Part shown: positions 6,356 through 11,161 of the stretch, one piece after another
How positions within the stretch are numbered: position 1 is the stretch's first letter
Layout of the letters: each line of letters opens with the position of its first letter
Made by a program: the position numbers and the translations under genes
Notes under the pieces: generated by a model
Told to the model about the DNA's origin: nothing
Databases searched by the model: none
The model's input: only the letters and a program-made list of their open reading frames with translations
Origin: Litorisediminicola beolgyonensis
GTDB lineage: Bacteria > Pseudomonadota > Alphaproteobacteria > Rhodobacterales > Rhodobacteraceae
Direction: 5' to 3'
Assembly (NCBI RefSeq): GCF_042679605.1
Contig: NZ_JBHTMU010000065.1
Span: 1-11,161 of the forward strand
DNA length: 11,161 bases

Positions 6356-6503
6356 GCATGTGACGATCCCACGACCGGCACCACGAATCGGTCGGGGTAG
6401 AAGACCCCGGGCAACGACCCGGGACGAGGCAGAGCGGGGCACTCCCCCGAAACGAACAGAAGAGCGGCGCCGGGCAAGGCGCGCGCAGGACAGGCGGATT
6501 GGG
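6356..6503 (+). other. Structured leader between murB and ddl
   Basis: The 148 bases lack a recognisable gene. An in-frame Arg-rich extension of ddl back to GTG 6360 has no domain character. Three hairpins are visible: stem 6393-6398/6404-6409 with loop AGAAG; stem CCCGGG 6406-6411/6418-6423 with loop CAACGA; and stem 6435-6439/6445-6449. The first two share bases 6406-6409 and cannot form together. None is followed by a T-run. This could be a regulated 5' leader of ddl, or only structured spacer. Confidence 0.4.
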
Positions 6504-7418
6504 ATGTCGAGCAGGGCATTCCGGAAAGTGGTGGTGCTGAAGGGCGGACCTTCGGCAGAGCGCGAAGTGTCCCTTTCATCGGGGCGCGAATGCGCGGCTG
6601 CTTTGCGGGCGGAAGGCTATGAGGTCACCGAGGTCGAAGCCGGCCCCGACCTTGTTGCGCGTCTTCAGGAGATCGCGCCGGACGCGGTGTTCAACGCGCT
6701 TCACGGGCGGTGGGGCGAGGATGGCTGCGTGCAGGGTCTGCTCGAGTGGCTGCAGATCCCCTACAGCCATTCGGGTGTGCTGGCCTCGGCGCTCGCGATG
6801 GACAAGCAGCGCTCCAAGGATGTCTACCGCGCCGCGGGGCTGCCGGTGGTCGAGAGCGTGATCGCGCCGCGCGATGAGGTGCGCGTGCGCCACGTGATGC
6901 CGCCGCCCTATGTGGTGAAACCCAACAACGAAGGCTCTTCGGTCGGGGTCTACCTTGTCCATGACGACGCCAACGGGCCGCCGCAGCTCTCGGACGAGAT
7001 GCCCGCGACGGTGATGGTCGAGGCCTTCGCGCCGGGCCGCGAGCTGACCGTCACGGTGATGGGCGAGCGGGCGCTCGGCGTGACCGATATCCTCACCGAC
7101 GGCTGGTACGATTACGACGCCAAGTACAAGCCCGGCGGCTCGCGCCATGTCTGTCCGGCGGAGCTGCCCGACGAGATCGAGGCGCTCTGCCTCGATCACG
7201 CGCTGGCCGCGCATCGCGCGCTCGGCTGCCGCGGCATGAGCCGCACCGATTTCCGCTGGGACGACACGAAGGGCGCGGCGGGGCTCGTGCTTCTTGAGAC
7301 CAATACCCAGCCCGGCATGACGCCGACCTCGCTCAGCCCCGAACAGGCGGCGCTCGCGGGGATGAGCTTCGGGCAGATGTGTGCGTGGATCCTGGAGGAT
7401 GCCTCGTGCGACAGGTGA
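6504..7418 (+). CDS. ddl: Ddl, D-alanine-D-alanine ligase
   Basis: Ddl is a cytoplasmic ATP-grasp ligase that joins two D-alanines to give the dipeptide later added by MurF and cross-linked by penicillin-binding proteins. The 304-residue product has the N-terminal substrate motif K13-GGPSAEREVS with E19 and S23, H67-GRWGEDG, the ATP-grasp segments YVVKPNNEGSSVGV and GRELTVTVMG, the flexible WYDYDAKY loop, SRTDFRWD, and the Mg/ATP and dipeptide-site motif E265-TNTQPGMTPTS. A tyrosine in YDYDAKY suits a D-Ala-D-Ala rather than D-Ala-D-lactate enzyme. ATG 6504 was chosen because AGGCGG (6492-6497) lies six bases upstream and the GGPSAE motif then falls at its usual distance from the start. The 3' end overlaps ftsQ by 13 bases. 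Confidence 0.97.
   Translation: MSSRAFRKVVVLKGGPSAEREVSLSSGRECAAALRAEGYEVTEVEAGPDLVARLQEIAPDAVFNALHGRWGEDGCVQGLLEWLQIPYSHSGVLASALAMDKQRSKDVYRAAGLPVVESVIAPRDEVRVRHVMPPPYVVKPNNEGSSVGVYLVHDDANGPPQLSDEMPATVMVEAFAPGRELTVTVMGERALGVTDILTDGWYDYDAKYKPGGSRHVCPAELPDEIEALCLDHALAAHRALGCRGMSRTDFRWDDTKGAAGLVLLETNTQPGMTPTSLSPEQAALAGMSFGQMCAWILEDASCDR
7394..7399 (+). promoter_or_regulatory. Ribosome binding site of ftsQ
   Basis: GGAGGA, a near-perfect Shine-Dalgarno, lies within the end of ddl and six bases before GTG 7406. It decides the ftsQ start, since the other in-frame candidates (GTG 7379 and GTG 7415) are upstream of it or too far downstream. Confidence 0.75.
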
Positions 7419-8275
7419 ACCGCTTCGATCCGGCGCCCTCGCGGCTGCGCTACCGGCTGCATCGGATGATGCTGACGCCGGTTTACCGGCTGGCGCTGCG
7501 CGTGGGTCTGCCGATGGCGCTGAGCTTCGGGCTTGCGAGCCTCTGGTTCGCGCAGGAGGACAACCGGACGGCCTTCCTGGCCCGGGTGACGGATCTGCGC
7601 AGCGCCGTCGAGGAGCGCCCCGAGTTCATGGTCAAGCTGATGGCCATCGACGGCGCCAGCGATGGCGTGGCCGAGGAAATCCGCGCGGTGGTGCCGGTGA
7701 ACTTCCCGGTCTCGAGCTTCGATCTGGACCTGCCCGCGATGCGCCGGGCGATCAGCGGGCTCGACGCGGTCGAGAGCGCGCGGATCTTCCTGCGCAAGGG
7801 CGGGGTTTTGCAGGTCGACGTGTCCGAGCGGGTGCCGGTGGCGCTCTGGCGCCATGACGGCGCGCTGAAGATGATCGACGCGAGCGGCGTCTTCGTCGGA
7901 CCGGCGGACGCCCGGATCGACCATCCCGAGCTGCCGGTCATCGCCGGAGAGGGCGCGGACCAGGCGGTGCCCGAGGCGTTGAAGCTCGCGGCGGCGGCGG
8001 GGCCTCTGGGCCAGCGGCTTCGCGGCTTCGTGCGGGTGGGCGAGCGGCGCTGGGACGTGGTGCTCGATCGCGACCAGCGCATCCTGCTGCCCGCCGAGGG
8101 CGCGGTGCGGGCGCTCGAGCGGGCGGTGGCGATGGACGAGGCGGTGGACATGCTGGCGCGCGACCTGACGGTCGTGGACCTGCGGCTGCCGCAGCGCCCG
8201 ACGCTGAGAATGACGGAATACTCACAAAAAGAAATGTGGCGGATCAAAGCCATAGAGGCAGGGGACAAGCACTGA
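7406..8275 (+). CDS. ftsQ: FtsQ, divisome POTRA-domain protein
   Basis: FtsQ is a bitopic inner-membrane protein that connects cytoplasmic FtsA/FtsZ with the periplasmic divisome (FtsB, FtsL, FtsW/FtsI). The 289-residue product has a basic cytoplasmic N-terminus of about 26 residues, one membrane helix (about 27-48, YRLALRVGLPMALSFGLASL), a POTRA domain (about 74-143, starting FMVKLMAIDGAS and including VPVNFPVSSFDLDL and VESARIFLRKGGVLQVDVSER), and a beta domain with VALWRHDG and VIDxxG-like MIDASGVF. GTG 7406 is favoured by the GGAGGA six bases upstream. The gene overlaps ddl by 13 bases and ends one base before ftsA. Its last 20 codons (MTEYSQKEMWRIKAIEAGDK) are noticeably more A-rich than the body of the gene. 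Confidence 0.95.
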   Translation: MRQVNRFDPAPSRLRYRLHRMMLTPVYRLALRVGLPMALSFGLASLWFAQEDNRTAFLARVTDLRSAVEERPEFMVKLMAIDGASDGVAEEIRAVVPVNFPVSSFDLDLPAMRRAISGLDAVESARIFLRKGGVLQVDVSERVPVALWRHDGALKMIDASGVFVGPADARIDHPELPVIAGEGADQAVPEALKLAAAAGPLGQRLRGFVRVGERRWDVVLDRDQRILLPAEGAVRALERAVAMDEAVDMLARDLTVVDLRLPQRPTLRMTEYSQKEMWRIKAIEAGDKH

Positions 8276-8276
8276 C

Positions 8277-9611
8277 ATGATCGAGCTCTACGATTCCCAG
8301 AGAGCGATGCGGAACATGCGCAAGGCTGCGATGCAGCGTGGCGTCGTGGCGATTCTGGACGTCGGATCGTCCAAGATCGCCTGCCTGGTCCTGCGCTTCG
8401 ACACCTCCGACCGGCTGGCCGAGTTCGACGGCATCGGCTCGCTTGCCGGGCAGTCCGGCTTCCGCGTGATCGGCACCGCGACGACCCGGTCGCGCGGGGT
8501 GCGCTTCGGCGAGATCGCCTCGATGGGCGAGACCGAGCGGGCGATTCGCACCGTCGTGCAGGCGGCGCAGAAGATGGCGCAGGTGCGGGTCGATCACGTG
8601 ATCGCCTGTTTCGCCGGGGCCGATCCGCGCAGCTACGGGCTGGCGGGGCAGGTCGAGCTGGAAGGCACGACGGTCAGCGAGCAGGACATCGCGCGGGTGC
8701 TGTCCTCTTGCGACGTGCCGGATTTCGGCTTCGGCCGCGAGGTGCTGCATGCGCAGCCGGTGAATTTCGCGCTCGACCACCGTTCGGGGCTCGTCGATCC
8801 GCGCGGGCAGATCGGGCAGGAGCTGTCGACCGACATGCACATGCTGACGGTCGACGCGCTGGCGATCCAGAACCTCGCGCATTGCGTCAAGCGCTGCGAC
8901 CTGGAGCTCGCGGGCATCGCGTCCTCGTCCTATGTCGCGGGCATCGCCGCGCTCGTCGAGGACGAGCAGGAGCTCGGCGCGGCCTGCATCGACCTCGGCG
9001 GTGGATCAACTGGCATCTCCATCTTCATGAAAAAGCACATGATTTACGCCGATGCGGTGCGCATGGGCGGCGATCATGTGACCGGCGACATCTCGATGGG
9101 CCTGCAGGTCCCGATGGCGACGGCGGAGCGGATCAAGACCTTCTACGGCGGCGTCGTGGCCACCGGAATGGACGACCGCGAGATGATCCAGATCGGCGGG
9201 GATACCGGCGATTGGGAGCATGACCGCCGCACCGTGAGCCGGGCCGAGCTGATCGGCATCATGCGCCCGCGGGTCGAGGAAATCCTCGAGGAGGCGCGCG
9301 CGCGTCTCGACGCGGCGGGCTTCGATCACCTGCCGAGCCAGCAGATCGTTCTGACCGGCGGGGCGAGCCAGATCCCCGGTCTCGACGGTCTCGCGGCGAA
9401 GATTCTGGGCCAGCAGGTGCGGCTCGGGCGGCCGCTTCGGGTGCATGGCTTGCCGCAGGCCGCGACGGGCCCGGGATTCGCCGCGGCGGTGGGTCTGTGC
9501 CTGTTTGCAGCACACCCACAGGATGAGTGGTGGGACTTCGAGATTCCCGTGGAGCGATTGCCGGCACGATCGCTGCAGCGGGCGGTAAAATGGTTTCGCG
9601 ATAACTGGTGA
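8277..9611 (+). CDS. ftsA: FtsA, actin-like membrane anchor of the Z ring
   Basis: FtsA is an actin-family ATPase that tethers FtsZ filaments to the cytoplasmic membrane and recruits later division proteins. The 444-residue product shows the actin-fold motifs: phosphate-1 with D28-VGSSK, phosphate-2 with D239-LGGGST, and the adenosine motif L359-TGGASQIPGL. The SHS2 (1C) region, typical of FtsA rather than MreB, lies around residues 100-185. The C-terminus ends in an amphipathic basic/aromatic helix, ARSLQRAVKWFRDNW, matching the membrane-targeting sequence. ATG 8277 follows the ftsQ stop by one base, with AGGGGA about eleven bases upstream. A 173-base non-coding gap follows before ftsZ, so ftsZ may be expressed partly on its own. 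Confidence 0.97.
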   Translation: MIELYDSQRAMRNMRKAAMQRGVVAILDVGSSKIACLVLRFDTSDRLAEFDGIGSLAGQSGFRVIGTATTRSRGVRFGEIASMGETERAIRTVVQAAQKMAQVRVDHVIACFAGADPRSYGLAGQVELEGTTVSEQDIARVLSSCDVPDFGFGREVLHAQPVNFALDHRSGLVDPRGQIGQELSTDMHMLTVDALAIQNLAHCVKRCDLELAGIASSSYVAGIAALVEDEQELGAACIDLGGGSTGISIFMKKHMIYADAVRMGGDHVTGDISMGLQVPMATAERIKTFYGGVVATGMDDREMIQIGGDTGDWEHDRRTVSRAELIGIMRPRVEEILEEARARLDAAGFDHLPSQQIVLTGGASQIPGLDGLAAKILGQQVRLGRPLRVHGLPQAATGPGFAAAVGLCLFAAHPQDEWWDFEIPVERLPARSLQRAVKWFRDNW

Positions 9612-9659
9612 CCGCAACATGTCGACAAACGGGCAAAATCCCGCTAGCTGGTCATCCTG

Positions 9660-9692
9660 CGACGCCACATTTGGTGGTAAGTGTCGGTTTTT
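9660..9692 (+). terminator. Possible attenuator or terminator between ftsA and ftsZ
   Basis: CGAC (9660-9663) pairs with GTCG (9683-9686) and CCAC (9665-9668) with GTGG (9674-9677), around loop ATTTG and an asymmetric internal loop. One base later comes a run of five T (9688-9692). The geometry is that of an intrinsic terminator, but the stem is short and interrupted, so partial termination of the ftsQA transcript is the most it could do alone. Confidence 0.33.
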
Positions 9693-9695
9693 CGC

Positions 9696-9724
9696 GTGAC
9701 GGATATGTGTCTGAGGGCTAATAT
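9696..9724 (+). promoter_or_regulatory. Candidate ftsZ promoter
   Basis: GTGACG (9696-9701) and TAATAT (9719-9724) each match 4 of 6 consensus bases of a sigma-70 promoter and are separated by exactly 17 bases, just after the terminator-like hairpin. A start near 9731 would give ftsZ a leader of about 54 bases. No TTAA-N7-TTAA CtrA site is visible in this gap. Confidence 0.35.
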
Positions 9725-9784
9725 CCCACGCAGAAGCTCAGAAGTGGCCGCTCAACGGTCCCAACAGCAGGCGGATAGGCGAAA

Positions 9785-11161
9785 ATGACATTGAATCTCT
9801 CGGTCCCCGGTCACGAGGAACTCAAGCCCCGCATCACCGTGTTCGGTGTGGGTGGGGCTGGCGGTAACGCCGTTAACAATATGATTGAAAAGCAGCTCGA
9901 TGGCGTGGAGTTCGTGGTCGCGAACACCGACGCTCAGGCGCTGCAGCAATCGCGGTCCGAGAGCAAGGTCCAGCTCGGCGTGAAGGTGACCGAAGGTCTG
10001 GGCGCAGGGGCGCGCGCCTCGGTCGGCGCTGCGGCCGCCGAGGAGTCGATCGAACAGATCGTCGACAACCTCGCAGGCGCACATATGTGCTTCATCACCG
10101 CCGGCATGGGCGGCGGCACCGGGACCGGCGCCGCGCCGATCATCGCGCAGGCCGCGCGTGAGCTCGGCGTGCTGACCGTCGGCGTCGTGACCAAGCCCTT
10201 CCAGTTCGAAGGTGCCAAGCGGATGCGCCAGGCCGAGGAGGGCGTCGAGGCGCTCCAGAAGGTCGTCGACACGCTGATCATCATTCCGAACCAGAACCTC
10301 TTCCGCCTCGCCAACGAGAAGACGACCTTCACCGAGGCGTTCTCGATGGCCGATGACGTGCTCTACCAAGGCGTCAAGGGCGTGACCGACCTGATGGTGC
10401 GTCCGGGCCTCATCAACCTCGACTTCGCCGACGTCCGCGCGGTGATGGACGAGATGGGCAAGGCGATGATGGGCACCGGCGAGGCCGATGGCGAAGATCG
10501 CGCGATCCAGGCGGCCGAGAAGGCCATCGCCAACCCGCTGCTCGACGAAATCTCGCTGCGCGGCGCCAAGGGCGTGCTGATCAACATCACCGGCGGCCAC
10601 GACCTCACGCTGTTCGAGCTTGACGAGGCGGCCAACCGCATTCGCGAAGAGGTCGATGCCGACGCCAACATCATCGTGGGCTCCACGCTCGACGACAAGA
10701 TGGAAGGCAAGATGCGCGTCAGCGTCGTCGCCACCGGCATCGACGCGGCGGAGAAGGCCGAAGACGCGCCGATGCCGCGCCGCTCGCTGCGCGAGCCGCT
10801 GAAGCAGCCCGTCGAGATGGAAGCGCCCGCGCCGAAGCCCGCCGCCGCACCGGCCGCGCGCAAGCCCGCGCCGGTCGCACAGGCCCGCCAGCAGCCGGTC
10901 TACGAAGAGGACGAGCCGTCGCTCTTCGAAGAGATGGACACCGAGCGCGCCGCCGCCGAGGAGCAGATGGAGACGCTCTTCGAAGAGGACGCACCGCAGA
11001 TGGAGGATGACGGCCTGCCGCCGCCCGCCTACCAGCCGCGCGTCGCCGAGTTCCAGCCGCGCGCCGATGTCGAGGCCGGACCCGAAGAGTTCGTCGCGCC
11101 CCGCGCCGCCAAGCCCGGCACGCCGTCGCCCGACGCTCTGGCCCGGCTCCAGGCCGCTGCC
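9785..11161 (+). CDS. ftsZ: FtsZ, tubulin-like division GTPase, 3'-truncated
   Basis: FtsZ polymerises at mid-cell with GTP to form the Z ring that recruits the divisome. The 459 codons present contain the complete GTPase core: the N-terminal G21-VGGAGGNAVN loop, the tubulin signature G109-GGTGTGAAP, TKPFQFEGAKR, and the T7 synergy loop N211-LDFADVR with D213 and D216. The core ends near residue 320 and is followed by a long disordered linker (from about 321) rich in Pro, Ala, Glu and Asp. The frame is open to the last base, so the end of the linker and the conserved C-terminal peptide that binds FtsA lie outside the window. ATG 9785 is preceded by AGGCGGATAGG. Early codons (about 9863-9893, including GTTAACAATATGATTG) are AT-rich for this genome. 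Confidence 0.98.
   Translation, partial: MTLNLSVPGHEELKPRITVFGVGGAGGNAVNNMIEKQLDGVEFVVANTDAQALQQSRSESKVQLGVKVTEGLGAGARASVGAAAAEESIEQIVDNLAGAHMCFITAGMGGGTGTGAAPIIAQAARELGVLTVGVVTKPFQFEGAKRMRQAEEGVEALQKVVDTLIIIPNQNLFRLANEKTTFTEAFSMADDVLYQGVKGVTDLMVRPGLINLDFADVRAVMDEMGKAMMGTGEADGEDRAIQAAEKAIANPLLDEISLRGAKGVLINITGGHDLTLFELDEAANRIREEVDADANIIVGSTLDDKMEGKMRVSVVATGIDAAEKAEDAPMPRRSLREPLKQPVEMEAPAPKPAAAPAARKPAPVAQARQQPVYEEDEPSLFEEMDTERAAAEEQMETLFEEDAPQMEDDGLPPPAYQPRVAEFQPRADVEAGPEEFVAPRAAKPGTPSPDALARLQAAA
10903..10991 (+). repeat. Short repeats in the FtsZ linker coding region
   Basis: The 14-mer CGCTCTTCGAAGAG occurs at 10920-10933 and 10974-10987, exactly 54 bases (18 codons) apart. Each copy contains the 12-bp palindrome CTCTTCGAAGAG. 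CGAAGAGGACG also occurs at 10903-10913 and 10981-10991. The encoded peptides are the acidic motifs VYEEDEP, SLFEEMD and TLFEEDAP at residues 372-404. Confidence 0.7.

Larger units (their letters stand above)
9612..9784 (+). other. Intergenic region between ftsA and ftsZ
   Basis: The 173 bases hold no ORF of note and are less GC-rich than the flanking genes. From 5' to 3' they contain a small hairpin (CGGG 9630-9633 with CCCG 9640-9643), the bulged terminator-like hairpin at 9660-9692, a candidate sigma-70 promoter at 9696-9724, and a purine-rich AGGCGGATAGGCGA stretch just before the ftsZ ATG that probably serves as ribosome binding site. This arrangement suggests separate control of ftsZ. 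Confidence 0.5.

Noticed and set aside
6358..6363. ATGTGA start-stop minimal ORF right after murB
   Set aside because: A six-base pattern with no ribosome binding site is too likely by chance.
6360..6503. 48-residue N-terminal extension of Ddl from GTG 6360
   Set aside because: It is Arg-rich low-complexity sequence over a hairpin-rich leader; ATG 6504 has a proper Shine-Dalgarno and puts the GGPSAE motif at the usual place.
9873..9888. CtrA-like TTAA-N8-TTGA at the start of ftsZ
   Set aside because: The spacing and second half-site do not match TTAA-N7-TTAA and it lies inside coding sequence.
1..11161. tRNA or rRNA genes, CRISPR arrays, insertion sequences, attachment sites
   Set aside because: Looked for by eye on both strands; no cloverleaf, spaced repeats, transposase or terminal inverted repeats were seen.

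Overview
The window is a GC-rich segment of the division and cell-wall (dcw) gene cluster of an alphaproteobacterium, most likely of the order Rhodobacterales (Rhodobacter/Paracoccus/Roseobacter relatives). The reasons are the gene order ftsW-murG-murC-(small membrane proteins)-murB-ddl-ftsQ-ftsA-ftsZ, the two DUF2484-like small proteins between murC and murB, the N-terminus of FtsW, and the long acidic, Pro/Ala-rich linker of FtsZ. This placement rests on recalled family knowledge and reading the translations; no database search was possible. Every recognisable gene lies on the + strand. The long minus-strand ORFs are GC-driven shadows.

Layout. Positions 1-786 hold the 3' part of a protein with two tandem SnoaL/NTF2-like domains, which is not a standard dcw gene. 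A 249-base non-coding stretch follows. ftsW (1036-2202), murG (2249-3361), murC (3358-4776) and two paralogous 84-residue membrane proteins (4773-5027 and 5024-5278) form a tight block; from murG onward each gene overlaps the next by 4 bases. A GC-rich hairpin followed by five T lies between the small-protein pair and murB (5408-6355). A 148-base leader with two mutually exclusive hairpins precedes ddl (6504-7418). ddl overlaps ftsQ (7406-8275), and ftsQ is one base from ftsA (8277-9611). A 173-base gap with a terminator-like hairpin and a candidate promoter separates ftsA from ftsZ (9785 to the window end, truncated at 459 codons).

How the genes work together. MurB completes UDP-MurNAc, MurC adds L-Ala, and Ddl makes the D-Ala-D-Ala dipeptide. 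MurG converts lipid I to lipid II. FtsW polymerises lipid II at the septum. FtsQ links the periplasmic and cytoplasmic halves of the divisome. FtsA anchors FtsZ filaments to the membrane.

The main points for a second look are the tandem DUF2484-like pair, the AT-rich island at the 3' end of murB (a slippery A-AAA-AAG between an SD-like AGGAGG and a 6-bp hairpin, overlapping a DnaA-box-like sequence), the alternative hairpins before ddl, and the two terminator-like elements that may split the cluster into separately controlled parts.
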